Positions 1 through 8,656 of a DNA stretch of 64,000 nucleotides are shown here, one piece after another (the stretch's first letter is position 1; every line of letters starts with the position of its first letter). The DNA comes from Ructibacterium sp965146665 (GTDB lineage: Bacteria > Bacillota > Clostridia > Monoglobales > Monoglobaceae). The notes beneath the pieces are model-generated. The model was not told where the DNA came from and ran no database searches. It saw only the letters and a program-made list of their open reading frames with translations. The position numbers and the translations under genes are program-made. Where the stretch lies: contig CBCTHE010000001.1 in NCBI GenBank assembly GCA_965146665.1, forward strand, positions 186,001-250,000. Direction: 5' to 3'.

Positions 1-538
1 GATGGATCTGCCGCAGACTGTTCAGCAGAATCAGCAGAAAGATACCGCCGAACAGAAGGACTGTATTTTTAGCCGCATACCAGGAAACAGCAGTATAGGT
101 CATGACATCGCTGCCCGCCATCTTGAGCAGCAACAGAAACAACAGCCTGCCAAGCAGCATGCCCGCAAGAATTCCCGCCGGAATACTGACCAGGGCAATC
201 CAAAGCGTTTCAAACCCCACAACCCGGGCAACATGCTTTTTTTCCATTCCCAGAATGTTATAGAGACCAAACTCCTTTGTGCGCCGTTTCATGAGAAAGC
301 TGTTGGTATAAAACAGGAAAATCACCGCGAAAATTGCTGTGACAAACACGCCGGCTTCCAGCATGGAGGCAATGCTGTCGCCTCCGGGCAGCTGCCGGAA
401 GCCCTCGTTTTGTGCCATGGTTCCAATGATATAGTGCATGGCTGTCATCAAAATACAGGTCAGCAGAAACGGAATATAGACCCGGCGGTTGGTCCGGATA
501 TTTACCGCCGCCAGCCTCCCGTAGAAAAATCTATTCAT
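1..538 (-). CDS. ABC transporter permease, FtsX/BceB-like (partial, 3' end outside window)
   Basis: The first about 179 codons of a membrane permease are present; the gene runs off the left edge. The ATG at 538 lies inside the end of the ATPase gene (ATGAATAG, 8-base overlap), which indicates translational coupling. The protein starts with a basic stretch, then a first membrane span after about residue 18 and a second after about residue 65, followed by the sequence KRRTKEFGLYNILGMEKK. This is the coupling-helix region typical of FtsX-like permeases that handle antimicrobial peptides or lipids rather than ordinary nutrients. BceB family members have ten spans and a large extracellular domain, which would lie outside the window. 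The partner is the ATPase at 531-1298, and the two-component system upstream probably controls both. Confidence 0.85.
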   Translation of the reverse strand, partial: MNRFFYGRLAAVNIRTNRRVYIPFLLTCILMTAMHYIIGTMAQNEGFRQLPGGDSIASMLEAGVFVTAIFAVIFLFYTNSFLMKRRTKEFGLYNILGMEKKHVARVVGFETLWIALVSIPAGILAGMLLGRLLFLLLLKMAGSDVMTYTAVSWYAAKNTVLLFGGIFLLILLNSLRQIH

Positions 539-1298
539 AGCGCCCACCACCTGTTGCAAGAAGTGTCAGTGTATCGGAAATCTTCTGATACAGTGTATCG
601 GTGCTGTTTTCTCCCCGGTAGATCTGATGGAAAACCTCTCCGTCCTTGATAAACAGGACCCGGCCCGCATGGCTGGCCGCCTTAATGCTGTGGGTCACCA
701 GCAAAATGGTCTGGCCTTCCCCATTGATATCATCAAACAGATTCAGAAGCTCATCCGCGGAACGGGAATCCAGCGCACCGGTGGGTTCGTCCGCCAGAAC
801 CAGCCGGGGCTCTGTGATCAATGCCCGGGCCACCGCGGCCCTCTGCTTCTGCCCGCCGGAAACCTCATACGGAAATTTGCTCAGTATTTCTCCAATTTCC
901 AGCTTCTGCACGATAGAATGCAGACGGCGTTCCATCTCCGGATAGCTTCGGCGCGAAAGTACCAGCGGAAGCAAAATATTGTCCTTAATCGAAAAGGTAT
1001 CCAGAAGATTAAAATCCTGAAAGACAAATCCAAGATGCTCCCGCCGGAAAGCGGATATCTCCTTCTCCCGCATACACACAATATCCTTTCCCTCCAGCAA
1101 TACCTCGCCGCCGGTGGGTTTGTCCAGGGCCGCCAAAATATTCAGGAGCGTGGTCTTGCCGGATCCGGATTCACCCATGATCGCCACAAACTCCCCCTGC
1201 TCCACCGTGAAGGACACATTGGACAGGGCCTGTATCCGGCTGGCGCCGAAGCGCGTGGTATAAATTTTTTTGAGATGCCGTACATCTAAAGTTGTCAT
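531..1298 (-). CDS. ABC transporter ATP-binding protein, BceA/LolD-like
   Basis: A 255-residue nucleotide-binding domain. Walker A GESGSGKT is at about residues 42-49, the Q-loop glutamine at 94, the signature SGGQKQ at about 147-152 and Walker B LVLADE at about 166-171, followed by the typical PTGALD. This is the MacB/LolD/BceA branch, which energises FtsX-type permeases. The reading frame is open to 1457, but the preferred start is ATG 1298 (or ATG 1310), because the upstream ATG at 1457 overlaps the likely -10 element at 1453-1458. Known BceAB transporters remove cell-wall peptide antibiotics such as bacitracin from their lipid targets and also signal flux to their kinase; that role here is inferred from the operator and neighbouring kinase. 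Confidence 0.93.
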   Translation of the reverse strand: MTTLDVRHLKKIYTTRFGASRIQALSNVSFTVEQGEFVAIMGESGSGKTTLLNILAALDKPTGGEVLLEGKDIVCMREKEISAFRREHLGFVFQDFNLLDTFSIKDNILLPLVLSRRSYPEMERRLHSIVQKLEIGEILSKFPYEVSGGQKQRAAVARALITEPRLVLADEPTGALDSRSADELLNLFDDINGEGQTILLVTHSIKAASHAGRVLFIKDGEVFHQIYRGENSTDTLYQKISDTLTLLATGGGRYE

Positions 1299-1506
1299 GC
1301 TGATTTCCATGCCTTTCTGCCCGTAAAGATTCCATTCACTGACCGTTCCCTCCTGCGGGCTGGATGAGAAGGTCATGGAGGCATACTGCGAAAGCTCACA
1401 CCATACCGCCTTTTGGCATATGGGACAGCTGTGCCGCCCCTCTGCGAATATCATCATAACAAAAAAGGGACTCTGCAGCCATTGCTTTGGCTTACAAATC
1501 CCCCTT

Positions 1507-1530
1507 AAAACTTACACTTTTGTAAGTTTT
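1507..1530 (-). promoter_or_regulatory. BceR-type operator and promoter of the ABC transporter
   Basis: A perfect 9-base inverted repeat with a 6-base loop (AAAACTTAC...GTAAGTTTT) sits between the kinase gene and the transporter. Its core, 1512-1525, is TTACA-CTTT-TGTAA and fits the TNACA-N4-TGTAA consensus known for BceR-like response regulators. A -10-like TATGAT lies downstream on the minus strand at 1458-1453, leaving an untranslated leader of about 150 bases. Most likely the response regulator encoded at 2533-3204 binds here. Confidence 0.72.
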
Positions 1531-1535
1531 CCTGT

Positions 1536-2531
1536 TCAGTCCCGTGCCTGGCTTGCGGATTCCAGACTCAGAAGCGCCCGGGTACCCTGTCCGGGCTCGG
1601 ATTCCAGCCGGATGCTGTGGCACAGCTTGTCCAAAATCCGCTTGCTTAAATACAGCCCGATCCCCGTTGCCTTTTTGTCCGCTCTGCCGTTATACCCGGT
1701 AAACCCCTTTTCGAATACCCGGGGCAGGTCCTCCCGGGCAATGCCAATGCCGCTGTCCTCAATCACCAGCACAGCAGGCGGCTTTAGGAAGATCCGCACC
1801 CTCCCCCGGTGCGGCGTATACTTCACCGCGTTTGACAGCAGCTGTTCCAGAACAAAGACCAGCCATTTCTCATCCGTCAACACACGGCATGTCAAATTTC
1901 CGCATTCCAGCGCAATCTTTTTTCGGATAAACTGGGGGGCGTATTTCCGCACAGCCTGTCTGACCATTGCATCCAGATCGTGCCGTCCAATGACAAAATC
2001 TGAAACACTACTCTCCAGCCGCAGATAGGAGAGCACCATCTCCACATACTGCTCAATCTTAAAAAGCTCTGACTGCAGTTCCCGGCTCTGGCCGTTTTCT
2101 TCCTCCTGAAGCAGCAGCCGCATGGCGGCAATGGGCGTCTTGATCTGGTGTACCCACAGGGTATAGTAATCCATAGTCTCCAGCCGTGCCGTCTCAGCGT
2201 TCTCAAACAGCCGGTCCCGCTCCCTGAGCACCTCCTCCAGCAGGAATTGATAGTCCCGCTCAATGGGATTCCGGGGAACCGGCAGGTTCTCCCCTGCTAC
2301 CGGCGGATTTGCCCCGATTTGGCGCAGTCGCTTATGCCGGTTCCAATAGCCGATAAAGTCCAGCCCGCTGATCACCCCGCCCGCCGCTGCGCAGAGCAAA
2401 GCCCCATATCCCACCGCGGCGGCCGGGAGCCGGTACAGGTAAATGACGGCCAGAAAGATCAGAGCAAACAGAGCGAACAGCAGTATGCTCTTTCTGTGCT
2501 GTTTCAAATAGGCGATAAAAACAGGTATCAT
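1536..2531 (-). CDS. Intramembrane-sensing histidine kinase, BceS-like
   Basis: A 331-residue sensor kinase. Two closely spaced membrane helices (about residues 15-33 and 38-58) are joined by almost no external loop, so it has no ligand domain of its own. The phosphoacceptor His128 lies in LWVHQIKTPIAA, the BceS-family form of the H box. The ATP-binding domain with N and G boxes (EQLLSNAVKYTP, DSGIGI, TGIGLYLSKRI) fills the C-terminal half. Kinases of this kind sense through a partner BceAB transporter, which fits the ATPase and permease just downstream. The start is taken at ATG 2531, one base after the regulator's stop, rather than the longer open frame from 2588. Confidence 0.92.
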   Translation of the reverse strand: MIPVFIAYLKQHRKSILLFALFALIFLAVIYLYRLPAAAVGYGALLCAAAGGVISGLDFIGYWNRHKRLRQIGANPPVAGENLPVPRNPIERDYQFLLEEVLRERDRLFENAETARLETMDYYTLWVHQIKTPIAAMRLLLQEEENGQSRELQSELFKIEQYVEMVLSYLRLESSVSDFVIGRHDLDAMVRQAVRKYAPQFIRKKIALECGNLTCRVLTDEKWLVFVLEQLLSNAVKYTPHRGRVRIFLKPPAVLVIEDSGIGIAREDLPRVFEKGFTGYNGRADKKATGIGLYLSKRILDKLCHSIRLESEPGQGTRALLSLESASQARD

Positions 2532-2532
2532 A

Positions 2533-3204
2533 TCAATCCACCAAATATCCCAGTCCTTTTTTTGTTGTAATGAAGTGTTCGAGTCCAATGGATTTCAGCT
2601 TTTGGCGGAGCCGGGTCATGTTGACTGTCAGCGTATTCTCGTCCACAAAGCAGTCCGTGGCCCAGAGCCTGTTCATCAGGGTGTCCCGGCTGACAACCCT
2701 CCCCTTGTTTTCCAGCAGGATCTGCAATATTTTAAAATCATTTTTCCCCAGCTCCACCGTCCGGCCGTCATAGCTGAGGCTGGTATCCCCCACATTCAAA
2801 ACCGCGCCTCTGTGGGCCAGAAGTTCAGGGCCGGCGGTAAAATCATAGGTCCGCCGGAGCATGGCCTGTACCTTGGCTGTGAATACATCCAGGTCAAAGG
2901 GCTTGGCAATAAAGTCATCGCCGCCCATATTCATTGCCATGACAATGTTCATATTGTCAGAAGCGGAGGAAATAAAAATTACCGGAACGCTTGACAGCTT
3001 CCGGATTTCCCCGCACCAGTGATAGCCATTGAAAAACGGCAGGGAAATGTCCAGAAGGACCAGCTGCGGCTCAAATTCCAGAAAAGTCTCCATGACCCTT
3101 TGGAAATCCCCGGCACACAGCACCTCACAGCCCCAGCTTGTCAGCTGTTTCTGCATAACTGACGCGATCACGCTGTCATCCTCCACAATCAATATTTTAT
3201 ACAT
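2533..3204 (-). CDS. OmpR/PhoB-family response regulator, BceR-like
   Basis: A 223-residue regulator. The receiver domain has the acidic pair at residues 9-10 and the phosphoacceptor Asp52 in LLDISLP. A winged-helix DNA-binding domain follows from about residue 130 (GKNDFKILQILL...SRDTLMNRLW...VNMTRLRQKL). Start ATG 3204 is chosen because a strong ribosome binding site (GGAGGTG) lies seven bases upstream; the frame opens seven codons earlier. It is followed directly by its kinase. The likely target is the TTACA-N4-TGTAA box before the transporter. Confidence 0.93.
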   Translation of the reverse strand: MYKILIVEDDSVIASVMQKQLTSWGCEVLCAGDFQRVMETFLEFEPQLVLLDISLPFFNGYHWCGEIRKLSSVPVIFISSASDNMNIVMAMNMGGDDFIAKPFDLDVFTAKVQAMLRRTYDFTAGPELLAHRGAVLNVGDTSLSYDGRTVELGKNDFKILQILLENKGRVVSRDTLMNRLWATDCFVDENTLTVNMTRLRQKLKSIGLEHFITTKKGLGYLVD

Positions 3205-3230
3205 CCGAACACCTCCGCCGCGCATTTTGC

Positions 3231-3659
3231 TCAGTCCTTTTTCCGATTGGGCTTCCGTTTGAGCAAAAGCAGTCTGTCCACATCAGAGAAGAAGGAGTCA
3301 TCTTCGATTTCAAGCATCAGCCACTTCCCGTCGTGATAGGTTTGGCTCTGGTCATAAACCGCCTGCACAGCCGCGCTGTATGCCGCGCGCTCCGCTTCAA
3401 ACCGCTCCCGCTCCGCCTTGCCGAGGATCACCATAAAGCCCATGCATGCCTCCCGGGCATAAAGGCCGCAAAGGGTTTTACCGCCTCTCCGGTATTTATA
3501 CTCATAGTTCCAGTTCTTACCGGCTGTATTCCAAATCCGGTCCATGTCATAGCACTCCTCAATCCGACTGCACAGCTCCTTCCAAAGCCCAAACCGAACC
3601 TCTCCAAGCAGGGTTGTCATTGTCTCCGTATCAGGTGCCTGTATCAGCATTTTCATCAT
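3231..3659 (-). CDS. DUF3788 family protein
   Basis: A protein of about 142 residues, soluble by sequence, with a central block YEYKYRRGGKTLCGLY and ACMGFMVILGKAER that I associate with DUF3788. The function of that family is unknown to me. The start is uncertain between three nearby ATG codons (3659, 3656, 3650) behind GGGAAAGG. It lies 26 bases before the response regulator and about 100 bases after the VOC gene, so all four genes may share a transcript from the promoter at 4287-4315. Substrate and role cannot be told from sequence. Confidence 0.75.
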   Translation of the reverse strand: MMKMLIQAPDTETMTTLLGEVRFGLWKELCSRIEECYDMDRIWNTAGKNWNYEYKYRRGGKTLCGLYAREACMGFMVILGKAERERFEAERAAYSAAVQAVYDQSQTYHDGKWLMLEIEDDSFFSDVDRLLLLKRKPNRKKD

Positions 3660-3756
3660 CCTTTCCCGCGGCCTTTTCTTCAAACGACAGACCAGATCCG
3701 CCGCCCTGTCCGTTTTGACCGGTTCACGCCTGCCGACTTCTCTCTCCGCTTGTATC

Positions 3757-4230
3757 TCATTTTTTCCGCATATACCCTTTTACATATTTCATGGGCACAT
3801 CCATCCGCGCGGCGACCTCTTCCGGCGTCATCCCGCTGTCTAAAAACCGCAGGCAAACCGTTCTTATATCCTCGCCCACCTCAATGATGTGCCGGTCCGG
3901 ATCATAAAACCGGACCGCCCGCTGGCCCCATGGGTGCTCGGCCACAGGATGGACATAGACCACCCCCTCCATCTGTGCGAGCCTTTCGGCAAAGCCGTCA
4001 AAATCCGCTTCTTCAAAATACAGCTCCGCATCATTTCCGCCAAACCGAACCGCCTCCGGCTCCGCGCCGATGAAGCCCAGCCAGCTTTCCCGGGTCTGGA
4101 GGGAAAGGCCGCCGGTGAGGGTCACATTTGCCCCAAAATCCATCACAGTCCGAAGTCCCAGCACCTCCCGGTAGAACTGCCGCGACCGCTCCATATCCTC
4201 TACTACGATCAATGGGCTCTTATATTTCAT
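3757..4230 (-). CDS. VOC-family (glyoxalase/bleomycin resistance-type) protein with C-terminal helix-turn-helix-like tail
   Basis: 157 residues. The first about 120 form a single vicinal-oxygen-chelate fold half (VVEDMERSRQFYREVLGL at the start; HPWGQRAVRFYDPDRHIIEVGE at the end, with a metal-ligand-type glutamate). The last about 35 residues (SGMTPEEVAARMDVP, then KYVKGYMRKK) look like a small helix-turn-helix found on many clostridial VOC proteins. It is preceded by AGGAGAATAGGTT and a TTGCTA/TATGAT promoter. The reaction is unknown; VOC proteins include lyases, dioxygenases and drug-binding proteins. Confidence 0.85.
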   Translation of the reverse strand: MKYKSPLIVVEDMERSRQFYREVLGLRTVMDFGANVTLTGGLSLQTRESWLGFIGAEPEAVRFGGNDAELYFEEADFDGFAERLAQMEGVVYVHPVAEHPWGQRAVRFYDPDRHIIEVGEDIRTVCLRFLDSGMTPEEVAARMDVPMKYVKGYMRKK

Positions 4231-4286
4231 AACCTATTCTCCTTTTGTTATCCCTGCAGGCAGAGCGCGCTCCGCCTTTCCTGGTT

Positions 4287-4315
4287 ATCATAACACGCGG
4301 ACCGCACAATAGCAA
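4287..4315 (-). promoter_or_regulatory. Promoter of the VOC gene
   Basis: TTGCTA (4315-4310), a 17-base spacer, and TATGAT (4292-4287) form a sigma-A-type promoter that reads into the VOC gene about 57 bases downstream. It may also serve the DUF3788 and two-component genes. Confidence 0.6.
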
Positions 4316-4357
4316 GGGTAAGATAAAAAAATTATCAAATTCCCTCGAAAATACAAA

Positions 4358-4384
4358 CACTCCCGTCCGAAATAGACGAGAGTG
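4358..4384 (-). terminator. Terminator after the FAD/Rieske oxidoreductase
   Basis: A hairpin with nine pairs and one mismatch (CACTC-C-CGTC ... GACG-A-GAGTG) is followed on the minus strand by TTTGTATTTT. It lies about 100 bases after the oxidoreductase stop. Confidence 0.6.
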
Positions 4385-4480
4385 CAAGTTCTGCGAATGA
4401 TTCCAAGGACCGGCACCGGCGGCTTACCATTCTTTTCTGTATTCTCTGTGGATTTATGGAATTGTGGAATCAATCCACAT

Positions 4481-5794
4481 TTACACCTTCCCCGCGATCC
4501 TAGCACCGCCTGTGGCCGGATTGTCAATCAGCTTCCCGGTGATGTCAAATCTGGAGCCGTGACAGGGGCAGTCCCAGGAATGCTCCGCCGCGTTCCACTG
4601 CAGTGCGCACCCAAGATGCGGGCAGCGCTTGTCAGACGGGATCAGCAGGTCGTGTACCGCCTCCAGTCCATTTGCCAGAAGCTGACGCTTCCGCATGCTC
4701 CTCTGGGGGGAAAACAGCGGCTCGTATTCGTTTTCCCGCTCCATCACCATATCCCGCAGGAGCAGAGCCGCGGCCATGCTTGTGGTCATGCCCCATTTGT
4801 TGAATCCCGCGGCAACATACAAGTCTGGGGTGGCTCCGGAATATTGTCCAATATACGGGATCCCGTCCAGGCTCATACAGTCCTGGGTGGCCCAGGCACA
4901 CCGCTCCCGCGCGTCGGGATAATACCGCTGCGCAAACCGCCTAAGCGCCTTCCAGTTCCCGCCCTGCTTTCCGGTTCGGTGACCGCCGCCGCCCACCAGA
5001 AGCAGATCCTGACTGCAGCGGAATGACAGCCCGTTTTGCTCCGCATCCACAAACATGCCGTCCAGTTTGGGCGCGTTCTCCAGCGCAAGCACATAGGAGC
5101 GGTACTGGTACAGCTTGGCGAAATACCCGCCGTGTTTATTCAAAAAGGGAAAATGGGTGGTCACGATCATCTTTTTGGCTGTGATTTTTCCGTTTCCATA
5201 AACCGCTGTTTTCGGGCCCAGCTCGGTGATCCGGGTATTCTCAAAGATACGCAGCCCCTTTGATACGCCCGCCAGAAACTTCAGCGGATGGAATTGGGCC
5301 TGGCACCGCATCTTCACCGCTCCGGCCGTTCCAAAGGGAAGAGGGAGTTTTTCCACATACTCCGCCTCTCCGCCCAGCGTCCTGACAGCGCGCGCCTCGT
5401 CCTCCAGCGCCTGCCTGTCTGTCAGCGAATAGGTATAGGCCGCCTTTCGCTCAAAGTCACAGTCAATATTTTGACAGAGCTGGGTGTACCGCTCCAGCGC
5501 ATCCTGGTTTGCGGCGAGGTAGAGCTGTGCCTTTTCCCTGCCGGCCTCCCGCATCAGCCGGCTGTAGAGCAGTCCGTGCTGGGCCGTCACCTTTGCAGTC
5601 GTGCTTCCGGTGATTCCCTGTCCGATCCGCCCGGCCTCAGCCAGTATATAATCCACCCCTGCCCATTCCAGAAAATAGGCACAGAGGATCCCGCAGAGCC
5701 CGCCGCCAATAATCAGCACATCGGTCTGCATGTCCCCCTGTGCCTCCGGAAACCGCGGCAGCTCCGCGCCTTCTCTCCAAATTGATTGATTCAT
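4481..5794 (-). CDS. FAD-dependent oxidoreductase with C-terminal Rieske [2Fe-2S] domain (YhfW-like)
   Basis: 437 residues. An N-terminal dinucleotide-binding motif (DVLIIGGGLCGILCAYFLEW, about residues 26-45) introduces a DadA/glycine-oxidase-type FAD domain. The last about 70 residues form a Rieske cluster site: CPHLGC, then DCPCHG, giving the C-x-H and C-x2-H ligand pairs. Proteins of this architecture are known in Firmicutes (for example Bacillus YhfW), but their substrate is not established; an amine or amino acid oxidation coupled to a one-electron carrier is an inference. Start ATG 5794 has a GGGAGGAT ribosome binding site; the frame is open 22 codons further upstream without a good site. 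Confidence 0.9.
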   Translation of the reverse strand: MNQSIWREGAELPRFPEAQGDMQTDVLIIGGGLCGILCAYFLEWAGVDYILAEAGRIGQGITGSTTAKVTAQHGLLYSRLMREAGREKAQLYLAANQDALERYTQLCQNIDCDFERKAAYTYSLTDRQALEDEARAVRTLGGEAEYVEKLPLPFGTAGAVKMRCQAQFHPLKFLAGVSKGLRIFENTRITELGPKTAVYGNGKITAKKMIVTTHFPFLNKHGGYFAKLYQYRSYVLALENAPKLDGMFVDAEQNGLSFRCSQDLLLVGGGGHRTGKQGGNWKALRRFAQRYYPDARERCAWATQDCMSLDGIPYIGQYSGATPDLYVAAGFNKWGMTTSMAAALLLRDMVMERENEYEPLFSPQRSMRKRQLLANGLEAVHDLLIPSDKRCPHLGCALQWNAAEHSWDCPCHGSRFDITGKLIDNPATGGARIAGKV

Positions 5795-6032
5795 CCTGTA
5801 TCCTCCCATTCCTATCATAAAAGCTGTTTTCTTCTGATAGTATGGACAACTTTTGCCCAAAAAATGAGCGGAAAAGACAGTTTCCTTTTTATGAAGCTCT
5901 GCTCAAAACTCAATGCAGAAAATAAGCACAATGAAACAGGCCCCGGGAAATACGAACGCTCCGAGTCCTGTTGAACCGCCTGCGCATCAAAACAGTGCAG
6001 GCCATAAAATATTTGTAACTACTCCGATGTTA

Positions 6033-8468
6033 TTATGTAAGCCACTTGAGCAAAACCTCTATAAAATGCTTTGTTTCTACAGGTTTGGAAATATGGTCAT
6101 TCATGCCAGCGCTCCGAGCTTTTGCTATATCGGCCGCGAAAGCGTTCGCAGTCATTGCAATGATCGGTATGGTTTTTGCGTCACGCCGCTCCAGGGTGCG
6201 GATCTTGGCCGTGGCATGATAACCATCCATAACCGGCATCTGAATATCCATCAAAACAGCGTCATAATCTCCGGCCGCCGAGCTTTGAAACACATCTACA
6301 GCCCGCTGTCCATTTTCTACGGTATCCACCTCCACATTCTGCATACGAAGCAACTCTACGGCAATTTCACGGTTAATCTCATTATCCTCAGCTAGTAAAA
6401 CCCGCTTCCCTCGCAGTGTGTTCTGTTTCTTCTCATCCTCATGGCTGTCGTGCTCTCTTGCTTCAGCCGAAATAAACAGCTGCAAAACATGAAGCATCTT
6501 GGACTTAAACAGAGGTTTTGAGATAAAGGCATTCGCACCGGCCCGCAAAAAATCCTCTTCAATCTCTGCGTAATCATAGGCCGATATTATAATGATCGGT
6601 ACCGCGTCTCCCAGCTTTTTCCGAATCGCTTTGACAGTTTCCATTCCGTCCATTTCGGGCATCTTCCAGTCCAATATAACTGCAAAATAATCATCGTTCT
6701 GTTCATGCGCGGCAAGAATACGGCAAAGCGCCTCTTTTCCGGATAAAACCCACTCACTTCGCATACCCAGCTCATTTAGCAGAGCCGCGGCATTTTCACA
6801 GGTCATTGGATCATCATCCGCCACCAAAACCGGCAAACCGTCCAGCTCCTCACTGTATAATTCCTCTTCCTGGCAGAGCTCAAGCGGGATTGACACCGTG
6901 AACGTACTGCCTTTTCCAAGCTCGCTCTGCGCGGCAATCGTGCCGTTCATCATCCTGACAATATTCTCCGTAATCGCCATGCCGAGCCCTGTTCCCTGGA
7001 TCTTGCTGATGCGGGGATCCTGCGCCCGGGCAAAAGGTTCAAACAAATGCGCCATGAACTCCTTTGACATGCCAATTCCATTATCGCCGCATATAAATTC
7101 ATACTGGCTCTGGTTTGGAAGCGGTGAATACAGTTCGTTGATTCTCAGGCTGACCTTTCCGCCTTCCGGGGTATATTTAATGGCATTGGACAGCAGATTC
7201 ATCAAAATCTGCTGCAAACGGTCGCCGTCCGCAACGACCTTTTCATGCCCCACTTTTCCAATACTGACCTGAAACTGCAGTTGTTTTTCCTCCACCAGCG
7301 GCCGGCACATATCCGTTACATTCTGAACCAATTCCGGGAGGCTGACCGGGGCATTTGAAAGATCAATTCTGCCGCTCTCAATTTTCGACATATCCAACAC
7401 TTCATTGATCAGGCTGAGCAAATGCCGATTCGAGGTATCTATCTTATCCAAGCAATCCCGCACCTTCTCAGGGGCGTTCAGATTTGCCTTGGCAATGGCC
7501 GTCATCCCCATAATCGCGTTCATAGGCGTTCTTATGTCATGGGACATGGAGGATAAAAAGTTGGTTTTGGCCTCGCTGGCCACCCGCGCCGACTGATAGG
7601 CTTCTTCCAGCGCCTTTCTCTGCATGGCTTGATTTTCGCGTTCCCTTGTAACATCAATACCCACGCTGTAGAAAGATGCGAGGCCATCCCAGCTGTCCGC
7701 TGCGTTTATATAGCTGAACGTCATGGTTATGATCCTTATTTTTCCGGACCGCGTTATGATACGCCCCTCAACAATGGTGTCCTGCCGCTTCTCCTCCGCA
7801 TTCTTCATACAGGCGGTTACACGCCCAATATCCTCTGGGTGCACATAAAGGCACTGGGAATGCAGCTCCTGTTCAAACTGCTCCTTGGTATAGCCGATCA
7901 GCTCAAGGAAACCACCGCCATACCATAGAATTGTACGCATATCCCGTGCATCAACCCGTGCAAACCCACCCGGAATCGTCCGAATAATCGCTTCCCGTTC
8001 CCGGTCCTTTTTTGCCAGCTTATACTCTGGGCTATACATATCGTGGGACAGTTCTATTCTGGCTTTATGCCCCTCCCAGTTGACAATCCGGTTTTTAATC
8101 ATAAAGGTTCTGCCCAGCTTGGGGTTGTCATATTCCCATTCATAGAATTCATCTTCTGTCAGCCGGTCATTGGTGCAGAAAGGACAGGGGGACGTTCTCC
8201 CCTGGATGACCTCATAACATTTACGTCCCAGAATTTCAGACGGCATCAGATGTGTCAATTCATAAAGAGCTTCATATGCAGTTTTGTTCAAATAAAGCAG
8301 TTCATAGCTTTTAAGATCACTGATATAAATGTTCCCCGCATATTCATCCATCATCCACTCAAAGCAACGGCATTTGTCTGCATACAGCTCCTTAAATTCC
8401 CGGCTGCCATCTCCGGCAGATAGTGTACCAGTCCCCTGCGCAGGCGCATCGGTTTTCTGATATTTCAT
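6033..8468 (-). CDS. PAS hybrid sensor histidine kinase with two receiver domains
   Basis: 811 residues with no clear membrane span. Order: a PAS-like domain at about 45-145 with a cysteine cluster (C84, C95, C98 in PCPFC), a second PAS at about 160-275, the HisKA with His310 (SSMSHDIRTPMNAI), the ATPase domain (NAIKYTP at about 428-434, GDNGIGM, GTGLGMAI), then two receivers with phosphoacceptors D600 (VILDWKMPEMDG) and D741 (VLMDIQMPVMDG). No phosphotransfer (HPt) domain is attached, so the relay partner must be encoded elsewhere. Start ATG 8468 follows GAGGGAGAAG. It has its own promoter at 8535-8563 and stands alone. Hybrid kinases of this sort often feed cyclic-di-GMP or sporulation control, but nothing local says which. 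Confidence 0.9.
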   Translation of the reverse strand: MKYQKTDAPAQGTGTLSAGDGSREFKELYADKCRCFEWMMDEYAGNIYISDLKSYELLYLNKTAYEALYELTHLMPSEILGRKCYEVIQGRTSPCPFCTNDRLTEDEFYEWEYDNPKLGRTFMIKNRIVNWEGHKARIELSHDMYSPEYKLAKKDREREAIIRTIPGGFARVDARDMRTILWYGGGFLELIGYTKEQFEQELHSQCLYVHPEDIGRVTACMKNAEEKRQDTIVEGRIITRSGKIRIITMTFSYINAADSWDGLASFYSVGIDVTRERENQAMQRKALEEAYQSARVASEAKTNFLSSMSHDIRTPMNAIMGMTAIAKANLNAPEKVRDCLDKIDTSNRHLLSLINEVLDMSKIESGRIDLSNAPVSLPELVQNVTDMCRPLVEEKQLQFQVSIGKVGHEKVVADGDRLQQILMNLLSNAIKYTPEGGKVSLRINELYSPLPNQSQYEFICGDNGIGMSKEFMAHLFEPFARAQDPRISKIQGTGLGMAITENIVRMMNGTIAAQSELGKGSTFTVSIPLELCQEEELYSEELDGLPVLVADDDPMTCENAAALLNELGMRSEWVLSGKEALCRILAAHEQNDDYFAVILDWKMPEMDGMETVKAIRKKLGDAVPIIIISAYDYAEIEEDFLRAGANAFISKPLFKSKMLHVLQLFISAEAREHDSHEDEKKQNTLRGKRVLLAEDNEINREIAVELLRMQNVEVDTVENGQRAVDVFQSSAAGDYDAVLMDIQMPVMDGYHATAKIRTLERRDAKTIPIIAMTANAFAADIAKARSAGMNDHISKPVETKHFIEVLLKWLT

Positions 8469-8534
8469 AATTCTTCTCCCTCATTTATAGAGTAATCACA
8501 TGAATCAAACATCAAATAACTAAAATTCCTTTCT

Positions 8535-8563
8535 ATTATATCAAAAAATTTTTAGGATTGCAA
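8535..8563 (-). promoter_or_regulatory. Promoter of the PAS hybrid kinase
   Basis: TTGCAA (8563-8558), exactly 17 bases, then TATAAT (8540-8535). This is a near-consensus sigma-A promoter with an AT-rich spacer, about 66 bases before the kinase start. Confidence 0.8.
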
Positions 8564-8610
8564 TGTATTCTTCTTAATGCAGGACTATATCAAAGAAATA
8601 CTGGCATAGG

Positions 8611-8637
8611 AAAACCGCCTGTCTTCAGACAGACGGT
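8611..8637 (-). terminator. Terminator of the V-ATPase operon
   Basis: The hairpin ACCGTCTGTC-TGAA-GACAGGCGGT (one mismatch) is followed on the minus strand by TTTTCC. It starts 20 bases after the atpD stop codon. Confidence 0.75.
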
Positions 8638-8656
8638 CAGTGTTATTTCTGAATTT

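Noticed and set aside
1299..1457. N-terminal extension of the ABC ATPase with a CPIC...WC zinc-ribbon-like sequence
   Set aside because: The extension starts on top of the likely -10 element, has no ribosome site and no counterpart in BceA-like ATPases; a good start exists at 1298.
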